A DNA stretch of 64,000 nt from Hoyosella levis (GTDB lineage: Bacteria > Actinomycetota > Actinomycetes > Mycobacteriales > Mycobacteriaceae). The stretch lies in the NCBI RefSeq assembly GCF_026008515.1, contig NZ_BQYM01000003.1, forward strand, positions 226,477-290,476, in the 5' to 3' direction. Of the stretch, positions 47,482 to 56,515 are shown piece after piece. The notes below the pieces were generated by a model. That model saw only the letters and a program-made list of their open reading frames with translations. It searched no databases and was not told the origin of the DNA. Both the position numbers and the translations under genes were made by a program. Position 1 is the stretch's first letter. Each line of letters starts with the position of its first letter.

Positions 47482-48918
47482 GTGTTGGCTGGGGACGCGT
47501 TCGCAGAGTGGAAGCGCCGTGAGGAACTCGCTGAAGCGATGATCCCGATCATCGGGCAGTTGTATCGCCAGCATGATGTGTCGATCCTCGTGCATAGCCG
47601 TTCGCTGGTGAACAAGTCAGCCGTGGGGATCCTCAAGGCGCACCGGTTCGTGCGTCAGATCGAGGAGACCGAGCTTGCTATCGAGGATTCATACCCGATC
47701 CTCAAGACTGTTTCCGAGATGAACCTCGCACCGTCGCGAATCGACATCGGCCATCTTGCGATGGCATTCAAGAATGATGATCGCGGCCTGTCGGCGGAGG
47801 AGTTCACCCGGGATGCCGTGAAGGACGCGATCGCCGCCGATGGCGCCGGGCAGCCCCCGGCTCGTGACGTGGTGCTGTATGGCTTCGGGCGGATCGGTCG
47901 TCTGCTCGCCCGGCTGCTGATCGAGAAGACCGGCTCGGGCAATGGCCTTCGCCTGCGCGCCGTGGTGGTGCGCAAGGGCGGGGAGAATGACCTCGCCAAG
48001 CGCGCCTCGCTGCTGCGCCGGGATTCCGTGCACGGGTTGTTCAACGGCACCATCCATGTGGATGAGGAGAACGAGACGATCATTGCCAATGGCAATGCGA
48101 TCAAGATCATCTACAGTGGCGATCCCACCTCGATCGACTACACCGAGTACGGCATCAATGACGCGGTGCTCATCGACAACACCGGCAAGTGGCGCGACTC
48201 GGAGGGCCTGTCGCAGCACCTGCGGCCCGGCATCTCGAAGGTCGTGCTCACCGCTCCCGGCAAGGGCGATGTGAAGAACATCGTGCACGGCGTCAACCAC
48301 GAGACCCTCGGCGAGAACGACAAGATCCTGTCGTGCGCGAGCTGCACCACCAACGCGATCGTGCCGCCGCTCAAGGCACTCAACGACAAGTTCGGTGTCG
48401 AGTACTGCCATGTCGAGACGGTGCACTCGTTCACCAACGATCAGAACCTCCTCGACAACTACCACAAGGGCAACCGGCGTGGCCGTTCCGCCCCGCTGAA
48501 CATGGTGCTCACCGAGACCGGTGCTGCCTCCGCGGTCGCGAAGGCGCTGCCCGAGCTGACCGGCCTGGTCACCGGCTCATCCATCCGCGTGCCCACCCCG
48601 GATGTGTCGATGGCGATGCTGAACGTGACGCTCAAGGAGGGCACTACTCGCGATGAGCTGGTGAACCACCTGCGCAACGTGTCGCTGAGCTCCACCATGC
48701 AGCGGCAGATCGACTTCATCGCCTCCACCGAGACGGTGTCCACCGACTTCGTCGGATCCCGCGCGGCGTGCGTCGTCGATGCGGAGGCCACCATCGTGCA
48801 GGGCAACCACGCGGTGGTCTACCTGTGGTACGACAACGAGTTCGGCTACTCCTGCCAGGTGATCCGGGTCGTCCAGCACATCACGGGCGTGCTGTACCCG
48901 AAGTACCCGCAGGCATGA
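47482..48918 (+). CDS. gapB: Long-form glyceraldehyde-3-phosphate dehydrogenase (GapB type)
   Basis: The ~478-residue product is longer than ordinary GAPDH because of a ~125-residue helical N-terminal domain (AEWKRREELAEAMIPIIGQLYRQHDVSIL...), as in Corynebacterium GapB, the gluconeogenic NADP-preferring enzyme. The Rossmann part begins VVLYGFGRIGRLLARLL, and the catalytic CASCTTNAI is intact. The start is uncertain: GTG 47482 has AAGGAG four bases upstream, and TTG 47485 is a slightly better-spaced alternative. The frame is open back to 47374. A strong terminator follows. Confidence 0.92.
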   Translation: MLAGDAFAEWKRREELAEAMIPIIGQLYRQHDVSILVHSRSLVNKSAVGILKAHRFVRQIEETELAIEDSYPILKTVSEMNLAPSRIDIGHLAMAFKNDDRGLSAEEFTRDAVKDAIAADGAGQPPARDVVLYGFGRIGRLLARLLIEKTGSGNGLRLRAVVVRKGGENDLAKRASLLRRDSVHGLFNGTIHVDEENETIIANGNAIKIIYSGDPTSIDYTEYGINDAVLIDNTGKWRDSEGLSQHLRPGISKVVLTAPGKGDVKNIVHGVNHETLGENDKILSCASCTTNAIVPPLKALNDKFGVEYCHVETVHSFTNDQNLLDNYHKGNRRGRSAPLNMVLTETGAASAVAKALPELTGLVTGSSIRVPTPDVSMAMLNVTLKEGTTRDELVNHLRNVSLSSTMQRQIDFIASTETVSTDFVGSRAACVVDAEATIVQGNHAVVYLWYDNEFGYSCQVIRVVQHITGVLYPKYPQA

Positions 48919-48958
48919 CAACGCGGTAGCTACTAGGCGGAAGCCTCGAGCGCGAGAG

Positions 48959-48999
48959 AGGGCCCCGGGCCTGGATGATTGATCCAGGCCCGGGGCCCT
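48959..48999 (+). terminator. Terminator after gapB
   Basis: Perfect 18-bp arms from AGGGCCCCGGGCCTGGAT and its complement surround a 5-nt loop, ending CTTCG. It also lies downstream of the convergent 1169-residue gene, so it may serve both. Confidence 0.88.
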
Positions 49000-49061
49000 T
49001 CGCCTGTAATCGTGAAAATGCAGCCTCGCGGCCGATCCCTACTGGCAGCGGGGCGCTCCGG

Positions 49062-52000
49062 TCATGCGGATGCGGCGTCCCAGCTGGCCCCGGCCTCGAG
49101 CTGCGCGTGAACGATGAGCGCCTCGGCGAAGACAAGATCGATGCGCACGAGCTGCGGGCAGATGCGCGCGAGATCGGCCCATGCCCTCGTGATCTGCTCG
49201 TCGAACATGCCGGGCTTGAGCGCGCCATGCGCTTCGAGACGAGCGAGCAGCGCCATGATGAGCGAGACCATCGGCAGCATCAGCCACGGATGGGACTGGG
49301 TGTCGGCGGCACCGAGCGCATCGGACCGGATGGAGATCTGGTCATAGAACTGCTTGCCGACCTTGCGGATGGCGCGGATGAACTTCTTCGACCGCACGAT
49401 CAGCTCGGTATGGGTGCCGGTGGCGACCCACCGCTCGCGCATCGCGAATGTCTCGGCGATGGCGGAGACCCGGGTATCCACGTCGAGCACGGCGCCGGGG
49501 ATGATGCGGGCGACGTCGAAGATCTTGTCGACCTGCTCGGCGGGCATGTGGTGGAGCATCACGGTGGTGTGGTCGAACAGTGCCTTGGCGAGCTCGGTGT
49601 CCCGGCCGGAGTCGAGGACACGGAGGAGCGCATCGCCGCCGTGCTCCGCGAGCTCCTCGCGGGCCTGCACCCAGGCCTCGCTGCCGCGGCGTGCGTGGAG
49701 CAGGTCATCGAGGGTGGCGAGGCACGTCGCCCAGGGGTTGGCTCCGATGGTCGCCGCCGGGGCATCCACGCTGGTCGGCTCGGTAGCGCTGCTCGCGGCG
49801 TTGTCCTCCCGGGGCGACGCGGAGAAGCGACCACGCACGACCCCGGTCTCGATCGTCAGGGCAGGCTGCTCGGCGACGGGGACAGTGCTGTGGGTGAGCG
49901 CGACGAGAGCCTCGCGCGGTTGCTCGGCGAGCAGGGCCCGCAAGCCACCGCTGGCCTCGGCGTGGGTGTCATCGTTGGCGGCGGTCAGTGCCTGCAGCGC
50001 GGCCCATGCCTGCGGGCCTGGCTCCATTCCGGTGGGCAGCCCCGCATCGCCGGCGATGAAGCGCGACAGTGCCTCGAGCGCGGGGTCGCTGGAGCGATGC
50101 CAGCCAGCCTGCTCGATGCGCGTGGCGCCCGCGGGTGGAGTGGCGGGAGGCAGGACGGGATTGTGGTGGTCCTGCACGAGGACGCGGACGCGCAGCGGGC
50201 CTGCTTCGCGGAACTCCTCGGGCAGCACGACGGTGTCGTCCCGGACGGGCAGGGTGGCGGGAGCGTGCCAGGGCGCGGTCTCGAGCCAGGCCTGCACGGT
50301 GATGCCGGTGACATCAGCGAGGTCATCGAGAACGAGGGTGTTGTCCACGAGCCGGATGCCGCTATAGAGCTCGGCGGGCCGCACGGTAACGAGGTGCACG
50401 TCGTGGGGGTCCTCGCCCTCGGCCTGCACGACAGCGACGATGCGGGCCGACCGCAGCCTGCCCATGCCCTCGCGGAGGGTCCGCAGCTCCACCTCGAAAG
50501 CGTCGGCATGCTCGTTGTAGCTCGGGGGCTCCTGCATGCGGGTCTTGCCGGTGCGGTCGCGCAGCTCGACCCAGGTGTTGATATCGGTGCTCGCCGGGAC
50601 GCGGTAGGCGAGGGTGTCGTCGCTGTCGAGGTCCGCGGGCGTGATGACGTGGGGCACCGATGACCAGAGGCCGGGCTCTCCGGGACTGCCGAGGCGGGTC
50701 TCCGCTCGCGGGGGATCGATGACCACGGTGATGCCGGGGCCGTCCGCGCCCGTGAGCACCGCGATGCTATCCGCATCATCGCCGGCGACGGTGATCGTGG
50801 TGGGCGCCACCTCCAGCGGAGGATCCGCCTGCAGGGTGATGGTGGCGTTGCTGAGCCCATCCTTTGTGGGGACGCGATAGTCAGGCTCCGCGGTCGCGGT
50901 GAAGCCCTCGGCGAGGTGAACGACCTTGCGGACATCTGTGCCGAGGGGGCCGCGGATGACGATCTCGTACGTGCCGAGCAGGCCCTCGGCAACGTCCTCG
51001 AACGGATCGCAGGTGACTTCCTCGTCCTCGAGGGTCCAGGCATAGTTGGCGACCCAGGTGACCGCTCCGAGCCGTCGGGCACCGACGAGCCACTGGGTGG
51101 CGCTGCCCACGGCGTCCACGGGCAGCCAGGCGGCGGGGCGCTCGTTGTAGAGCGGCGAGCCGTTGGCGGCGGTCGCGCCGCGGATCGGCTCGGCGAGCAG
51201 CACCTCGGGCAGGTAGCCGCGCCGCACCGCCCGCGCGGTGCCGATCAGGGCATCGTCCTTGAGCAGCTGCAGCGCGGCGATGCTGGTGGTGTCGACGGCG
51301 ACAAGCGTCCAGTCGTGCCAGCCGACCGGGTTGCCGCGCTCCTCGTCGGCCTCGACGGGCTCGCTCGTGGCAGCGTCCACGAGGTGATGCCCGCGCGGGA
51401 CGAGCGCGTGGACGGTGCCGAGCGGGATGGGCTGGCGGGGTGGCAGCAGCTTGCCGCTGTCGCTGAAGACGACCAGCGGATCCTTCGGATCGACAAGCGG
51501 AAAGACAAATCTGCGAGGGATGGACGGATGCTCGACGGTGACGTGGCGGGCGGGCTCGAGCACCGCGTAGTTGGCGTGCGGGGCGCTGGTGTGCTTGCCG
51601 TCGCTGCTGGCGAGGGGCTCGGGGGTGAGCACCTCGGTGATGTCGCCATCGGCGGAGACCTGCCAGCGCTCCTCGGGGCGGGCCGGTGGAGAGGGGACGA
51701 GCAGCTGCACGCTGCCGTCGCTGGTGTCGAGGCGCAAGCGAGGTGGCTCGATGTGGCCGTCGCTGTCGAACAACCCCTCGGCCGCGGCGGCGGCGAGGTC
51801 GCAGTCGGCGAGGACGGTCGCGAGCTCGGCGAACAGTGCACTGGGCAGCTTGCTGCTGTCCTCGATGCTGTCCTGGTGCGACTGCCAGGTGGTGGGGTTT
51901 CCCAGCGCGATGGCGACGACGTCGATGATGCGATCGACGAGATCGATGGCGTACTGGCCACCCTCGGTGACAAAGGTCCGCACGGGGATATCGACCCGGG

Positions 52001-52571
52001 CCAGCCGGTGGGGCTTGCGGGGATCGGTCAGCCAGTGGGCGAAGGCAGCGCCGTTGGGCTCGCCACCGCGGGCGAGGTGGTCGATCATGACGTCGACGAG
52101 GCCACGAAGGCACGGCAGGGGGATCCCGGCCTGCATGCCGATGAGCTGCACGTAGCGGCTGCGCAACCGCGGGAACTCAGCGAGGCCGAAGCGACGGATC
52201 AGCTTCGGCACGGCCTGCCGGAGCTCGGTCTCGGCCTTCGCCTCGCGGGGCAGTCCGAGGTGGGTCCAGTAGCGATCCCAGAAGTCACTGGTGCGGCTCT
52301 CGCCGCTCGCGTGCATGACGAGCAGCAGCAGGGTGAGCGCGGGGTACTTGCGGACGAGGGCGGCGCCGGCGGCAAGGCTTGGCCCGGCCGTGCGGGCGGA
52401 GTACTGGGCGTAGGCGGCGTTGATCGCCTCGACGGCCTCGATGCCGGGGTGCGCCTCGATGACGAGGGTGGCGCGCTCGAGCACCCGGGTGGTCTCGTAC
52501 TCGCGGTCGCTGAGCCAGTTGCCGATCGTTGCTGCCTCGCGGCCCGATAGCGAGCTGCCCCCCTGCGTCAC
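49062..52571 (-). CDS. Giant protein of unknown family (1169 residues)
   Basis: I do not recognise this protein. It has no signal peptide and no transmembrane helix, so it is probably cytosolic. Residues 1-~240 look alpha-helical (KYPALTLLLLVMHASGESR, FWDRYWTHLGLP). About 240-830 look beta-rich, like a string of Ig/FN3-like or barrel domains (TITLQADPPLEVAPTTITVAG, GITVVIDPPRAETRLG). About 840-1169 look helical again (HPWLMLPMVSLIMALLARLEAHG). I see no Walker, nuclease or protease motif. It stands alone between convergent gapB and a sugar transporter. Such large orphan proteins are often pieces of defence or stress systems, but nothing here proves that. Confidence 0.75.
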   Translation of the reverse strand: MTQGGSSLSGREAATIGNWLSDREYETTRVLERATLVIEAHPGIEAVEAINAAYAQYSARTAGPSLAAGAALVRKYPALTLLLLVMHASGESRTSDFWDRYWTHLGLPREAKAETELRQAVPKLIRRFGLAEFPRLRSRYVQLIGMQAGIPLPCLRGLVDVMIDHLARGGEPNGAAFAHWLTDPRKPHRLARVDIPVRTFVTEGGQYAIDLVDRIIDVVAIALGNPTTWQSHQDSIEDSSKLPSALFAELATVLADCDLAAAAAEGLFDSDGHIEPPRLRLDTSDGSVQLLVPSPPARPEERWQVSADGDITEVLTPEPLASSDGKHTSAPHANYAVLEPARHVTVEHPSIPRRFVFPLVDPKDPLVVFSDSGKLLPPRQPIPLGTVHALVPRGHHLVDAATSEPVEADEERGNPVGWHDWTLVAVDTTSIAALQLLKDDALIGTARAVRRGYLPEVLLAEPIRGATAANGSPLYNERPAAWLPVDAVGSATQWLVGARRLGAVTWVANYAWTLEDEEVTCDPFEDVAEGLLGTYEIVIRGPLGTDVRKVVHLAEGFTATAEPDYRVPTKDGLSNATITLQADPPLEVAPTTITVAGDDADSIAVLTGADGPGITVVIDPPRAETRLGSPGEPGLWSSVPHVITPADLDSDDTLAYRVPASTDINTWVELRDRTGKTRMQEPPSYNEHADAFEVELRTLREGMGRLRSARIVAVVQAEGEDPHDVHLVTVRPAELYSGIRLVDNTLVLDDLADVTGITVQAWLETAPWHAPATLPVRDDTVVLPEEFREAGPLRVRVLVQDHHNPVLPPATPPAGATRIEQAGWHRSSDPALEALSRFIAGDAGLPTGMEPGPQAWAALQALTAANDDTHAEASGGLRALLAEQPREALVALTHSTVPVAEQPALTIETGVVRGRFSASPREDNAASSATEPTSVDAPAATIGANPWATCLATLDDLLHARRGSEAWVQAREELAEHGGDALLRVLDSGRDTELAKALFDHTTVMLHHMPAEQVDKIFDVARIIPGAVLDVDTRVSAIAETFAMRERWVATGTHTELIVRSKKFIRAIRKVGKQFYDQISIRSDALGAADTQSHPWLMLPMVSLIMALLARLEAHGALKPGMFDEQITRAWADLARICPQLVRIDLVFAEALIVHAQLEAGASWDAASA

Positions 52572-52710
52572 GTTCCCACCCTTCTCCCGCCCCCGCCGGA
52601 TCCTGGATCCGTGGCACGGGTCCTTGCACCGCTTCGACCGCGTTGATGCTGCCGACCCACGATAGTAGTGCGATCAGGCGGCGAGCGACACCAGCCCTCC
52701 CCCGGGCAAG

Positions 52711-54150
52711 CTAGCGTACTCGTAAGTCGTCGGTCATGTCCTCGAGCTCGCGGCCCTTGGTCTCGGGCACCTGCGTGTAGACGAACACGAAGCTGATCAG
52801 CGCGAAGAAGGCATAGAAGCCGTAGGCGAAGGTCAAGCCGATCTCGCTGAACGACGGGAACGATGTGGAGATGGCGAAGTTCGCGAGCCACTGCGCGGCC
52901 GCCGCGACGGCTAGCGCGCCCGCCCGGATGAAGTTGGGGAAGATCTCGCCGAGCAGCACCCACACCACAGGTCCCCAGCTCACCCCGAAGAACACCACGA
53001 ACGCGTTCGCCGCGATGAGAGCGGTGGTCGCCCACCCGCCCTGCAGGTCCGCGTTGACGGTGCCATCGGCAGCGGTGACCAAGGTGGCCTGGGAGAAAGC
53101 GATGGACATCAGGCCCAGCGAGAGGAACATGCCCGCTGATCCAACCAGCAGGAGGGGCCGACGGCCGATGCGGTCGACCAGCGCGATCGCGATGAGCGTC
53201 ACCACGATATTGGTGATGGAGGTGATGACGGTGATGGTGAGCGCGTCGGACTCCTCGAAGCCCACCGAGCGCCACAACGTCGTCGAGTAATAGAAGATAA
53301 CATTGATGCCGACGAACTGCTGGAACACCGACAGCAGGATGCCCACCCACACCACCGGCTTGAGGCCGAGCCGCGAGCCGCGCAGGTCGCGCAGCGAGAC
53401 GCGGTGGTCGGCGCGCAGCGAGTCCTCGATCGCCTGGATGCGGTCACCCACATCGATGATGCCGGTGTAGACGCGCAGCACCTTCGTTGCTTCCTCGACC
53501 TTGCCCCGGGCGACGAGGTAGCGGGGGGATTCCGGGAGCCGCAGCGCCGCGAGGCCGTAGACGATGGCGGGGATCGCCTCGGCCAGGAACATCCAGCGCC
53601 AGGCCTCGAGCCCGAGCCATAGCTCCTCCAGCGAGCCTCCCGCGGTGTTGGCGAGGAACGCATCGGAGAGCAGGGCGGCAAAGATGCCGGTGACGATCGC
53701 GAGCTGTTGCAGGGAGGCCAGGCGGCCACGGATGCGGGCGGGCGAGACCTCCGCGATGTAGGCGGGCGCGATGACCGAGGCGGCGCCCACACCGAGCCCG
53801 CCGATGACGCGCCAAGCGATGAGATCCGCGACGCCGAAGGCAAGGCCCGAGCCGAATGACGAGGCGAGGAACAACCCGGCCGCGATGACCATCACGGGCA
53901 CGCGGCCAAGCCTGTTGGCGATCGGACCGGCGAACCAGGCTCCAGCAGCACAACCAAGCAGGGCGGACGAGACCGCGAACCCCTTGAGCGCCGGGCCGAG
54001 GGCGAACGTCTCGGTCATCGCGTCCACAGCGCCATTGATGACGGCGGTATCGAAGCCGAAGAGGAAGCCACCGAGGGCGGCGGCGACGCAAATACCGATG
54101 ATCCGGATGTTCATCCGGTTGAAGGTTTCCTGCCCGCCCGGAGTGCTCAT
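52711..54150 (-). CDS. Sugar porter of the major facilitator superfamily
   Basis: This is a 12-helix sugar/proton symporter, 479 residues, of the XylE/GalP/AraE type. It has FGFDTAVINGA in helix 1, a helix 2-3 loop (GPIANRLGR), the RGRLASLQQLAIVTGI motif, PESPRYLVARGK after helix 6, QQFVGINVIFYYS in helix 7, VDRIGRRPLLLVGS and the closing PETKGR. It can be inositol, xylose or glucose; the sequence does not say. No sugar-pathway genes are adjacent. Confidence 0.93.
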   Translation of the reverse strand: MSTPGGQETFNRMNIRIIGICVAAALGGFLFGFDTAVINGAVDAMTETFALGPALKGFAVSSALLGCAAGAWFAGPIANRLGRVPVMVIAAGLFLASSFGSGLAFGVADLIAWRVIGGLGVGAASVIAPAYIAEVSPARIRGRLASLQQLAIVTGIFAALLSDAFLANTAGGSLEELWLGLEAWRWMFLAEAIPAIVYGLAALRLPESPRYLVARGKVEEATKVLRVYTGIIDVGDRIQAIEDSLRADHRVSLRDLRGSRLGLKPVVWVGILLSVFQQFVGINVIFYYSTTLWRSVGFEESDALTITVITSITNIVVTLIAIALVDRIGRRPLLLVGSAGMFLSLGLMSIAFSQATLVTAADGTVNADLQGGWATTALIAANAFVVFFGVSWGPVVWVLLGEIFPNFIRAGALAVAAAAQWLANFAISTSFPSFSEIGLTFAYGFYAFFALISFVFVYTQVPETKGRELEDMTDDLRVR

Positions 54151-54255
54151 CGCTGGCCCTTTTCCCTCAACGAGTGCGGAGTGCGCGTGCTTGAAGCGAG
54201 ACTACCGCTCCGGGCCGGGCGCATGGCCGGAATCCCGTGGGCTGCCACCACGGAT

Positions 54256-54271
54256 ATACCCCTAGGCGTAT
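54256..54271. promoter_or_regulatory. CstR/CsoR-type operator upstream of persulfide dioxygenase
   Basis: ATACCCCTAGGCGTAT is a one-mismatch palindrome of the ATACCCC-N2-GGGTAT class bound by CsoR/CstR repressors. It lies 97 bp before the ATG. Confidence 0.75.
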
Positions 54272-54367
54272 GCTGGGACCGTGGGGCGATCCCGCGGGCC
54301 AAGGGCCGCGGCCCGGACACCGCGGGCGCCCCCTGCCAGCAGCACCAGCGGAGCCAGGAGCAGCGCG

Positions 54368-55711
54368 ATGACTATCACCACGATCGAGACCTCCAGCCTC
54401 GGAGACCGCTCCTACCTGATCGACGACGGCACCGTCGCCGCGGTCATCGACCCCCAGCGCGACTTCGACCGTGCCCTCGCGGCAGCAGGCGAGCGCGGGG
54501 TCACCATCACCCACGTCCTCGAGACACACATCCACAATGACTACGTCACCGGCGGCCTTGAGCTCTCGCGCGTCACCGGCGCGGAGTACGTCGTCTCCGC
54601 TCTCGACGCCGTGGACTTTGCCCGGCGGCCCGTGAACGATGGCGACATCATCGAGACAGGCACGCTGCGCTTCCGCGCCATGCACACCCCCGGCCACACC
54701 CACCATCACCTCTCCTACGTCCTCCTCGACGGGACCGGCAACGCTAGCGCGGTATTCACTGGCGGGTCCATGCTGTATGGCTCGACCGGGCGCACCGACC
54801 TGCTCGGCGCGCAGCACACCACCGAGCTCACCCACGCGCAGTACCATTCCGTGCGCAAGCTCGCCGAGCAGCTCCCCGCGGACACCGAGGTGTATCCCAC
54901 CCACGGCTTCGGCAGCTTCTGCTCCGCCACCCCCACCAGCGGCGATTCCTCCACCATCGGCGAGCAGCGCGCCGTCAACCCCGCCCTCACCCAGGACGAG
55001 CAGGCCTATGTCGACGAGCTGATCGCGGGGCTCGCCGAGTACCCCGCGTACTACGCGCACATGGGCGTCATCAATAGCGAGGGCCCCTCCCCCATCGACC
55101 TGCGCATGCCCGAGCGCGTCGACCCGGCCACGTTGCGCCAGCGCATCGATGACGGCGAATGGGTCGTTGATCTCCGGCAGCGCCGCGCGTTCGCCGCCGG
55201 GCACCTCGCCGGGAGCGTGGGATTCGAGCTCTCCACGAGCTTCGTCACCTACCTCGGCTGGCTCTACCACTGGGGCGCGCCCATCACCCTGCTCGGCACC
55301 AGTACCACCGACATCATGGATGCCCGCCGCGACCTCGCCCGCATCGGCATCGACAACGTCACCGGATCCGCCACCGGCCCCATCGAGCACCTCAACACCA
55401 CTGGCCAGCCGTTGCGGGACTATCGCGTCGCCACGTTCACCGACCTTGCGGACGAGCGCCCGCAACGCTCCCTCACCGTTCTCGATACCCGACAGTCCGG
55501 CGAGCACGCCAACGGGGCCATCGACGGCGCGCTCAACATTCCCCTCCACGAGCTGCTCGCCCGCCGCGACGAGGTGCCCAGCGGCGAGATCTGGGTGCAC
55601 TGCCAGTCCGGCTACCGCGCCTCCATCGCCGCATCGCTGATCGACCAGCCCGGACGCGACATCGTGCTGATCGACGACGACTTCGACAATGCCAGAACTG
55701 CCGACGGATAG
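54368..55711 (+). CDS. Persulfide dioxygenase fused to two rhodanese domains
   Basis: This is a 447-residue sulfide-detoxification enzyme. The N-terminal metallo-beta-lactamase domain (1-~240) has LETHIHNDYVTGG (metal His/His/Asp) and HTPGHTHHHLSY. The third ligand region reads FTGGSMLYGSTGRTDL, where ETHE1 has FTGD, a variant shared by this fused group as I recall it. The first rhodanese (~255-345) lacks the active Cys. The second (~355-447) has VHCQSGYRAS with the catalytic Cys. It oxidises glutathione- or mycothiol-persulfide to sulfite and can make thiosulfate. ATG 54368 has AGGAG upstream. The CstR-type operator upstream implies persulfide induction. Confidence 0.93.
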   Translation: MTITTIETSSLGDRSYLIDDGTVAAVIDPQRDFDRALAAAGERGVTITHVLETHIHNDYVTGGLELSRVTGAEYVVSALDAVDFARRPVNDGDIIETGTLRFRAMHTPGHTHHHLSYVLLDGTGNASAVFTGGSMLYGSTGRTDLLGAQHTTELTHAQYHSVRKLAEQLPADTEVYPTHGFGSFCSATPTSGDSSTIGEQRAVNPALTQDEQAYVDELIAGLAEYPAYYAHMGVINSEGPSPIDLRMPERVDPATLRQRIDDGEWVVDLRQRRAFAAGHLAGSVGFELSTSFVTYLGWLYHWGAPITLLGTSTTDIMDARRDLARIGIDNVTGSATGPIEHLNTTGQPLRDYRVATFTDLADERPQRSLTVLDTRQSGEHANGAIDGALNIPLHELLARRDEVPSGEIWVHCQSGYRASIAASLIDQPGRDIVLIDDDFDNARTADG

Positions 55712-55997
55712 TGGGTCCATGCCCAGGCCGCGACCGTGTCGCGCGCGATCGCAGGGCCTCTATCTCGCGGGCGCGAGCATGGGCTGGGGGCCTGGCGTCG
55801 CGACCGACTCCGTGGTGCGCGGCCCCGCAGCCCGGCCCCCGGCGGAAAGCTCCTAGGAGCACCGGCAAGGCTTGGGTCGATCCCGAATCTCTTACTAGTG
55901 GCGGAAGCCGCTCCGAGCCGGACTCTTTGGCGCCAGCCTGGATGCACCAAGCACCATCCCCACCGAAGGGCAGGGGCGGCGCTGGCAACTCGTGGAT
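55712..55997. other. Intergenic region between convergent genes
   Basis: About 285 bases lie between the persulfide dioxygenase and DUF302 genes. Open frames occur on both strands but none has a ribosome site or recognisable protein. I see no clear terminator. Confidence 0.4.
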
Positions 55998-56393
55998 CTA
56001 GCTGATCGCGGCGATAGCTGCGCGCAAGCGCGTGCCCGCATCGACTGCGACCTCCTCGAGAGCCTGCTTGCCGGTGACCTCGACCATGATGTCTGGGTTC
56101 ATGGCCTCGACGACAACCGTGCCGGGCTTGTCGCGGTGGTCGCGCACGATGACGTTGCAGGGCAGCAGCAGGCCGATCTGCTCGTCCGCGGTGACCGCCT
56201 GGTGCGCGAGCGGCGGGTTGCAGGCGCCAAGGATGAGGTAGTTCTCGATGTCCTTGTCGATCTTCTTCTTCAGCGTGGCCTTCATGTCGATCTCGGTGAG
56301 GATGCCGAAGCCCTGCTCGCCCAGCGCGGCTCGGGTCTTCTCGACAACCTCGTCGAACGGAAGGGTGACTTCGGTGGTGATACCTAGTTCCAT
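55998..56393 (-). CDS. DUF302 domain protein
   Basis: The 131-residue product is a full-length DUF302 protein. The core reads LGACNPPLAHQAVTADEQIGLLLPCNVIVRD, with two cysteines in the conserved ACNP and PCNV positions. DUF302 proteins are small cytosolic or periplasmic alpha/beta proteins found with sulfur-oxidation and thiol-stress genes; no activity is established. The ATG at 56393 has CCAGGAGGAA just upstream. It follows the MmpL-type gene on the same strand, 122 bp away, so both probably answer to the same CstR-type sites. Confidence 0.9.
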   Translation of the reverse strand: MELGITTEVTLPFDEVVEKTRAALGEQGFGILTEIDMKATLKKKIDKDIENYLILGACNPPLAHQAVTADEQIGLLLPCNVIVRDHRDKPGTVVVEAMNPDIMVEVTGKQALEEVAVDAGTRLRAAIAAIS

Positions 56394-56515
56394 GGGTTCC
56401 TCCTGGATATTTCGGCGTTGATCGGTGCAGGTTCTTTCTCTCTACTGTGCCGCCCGGGGCGGCCCAGCGGCGGGGGTTTCACCCATGGCGCTGCCTCCCG
56501 CCGCCGGATAGCCCC

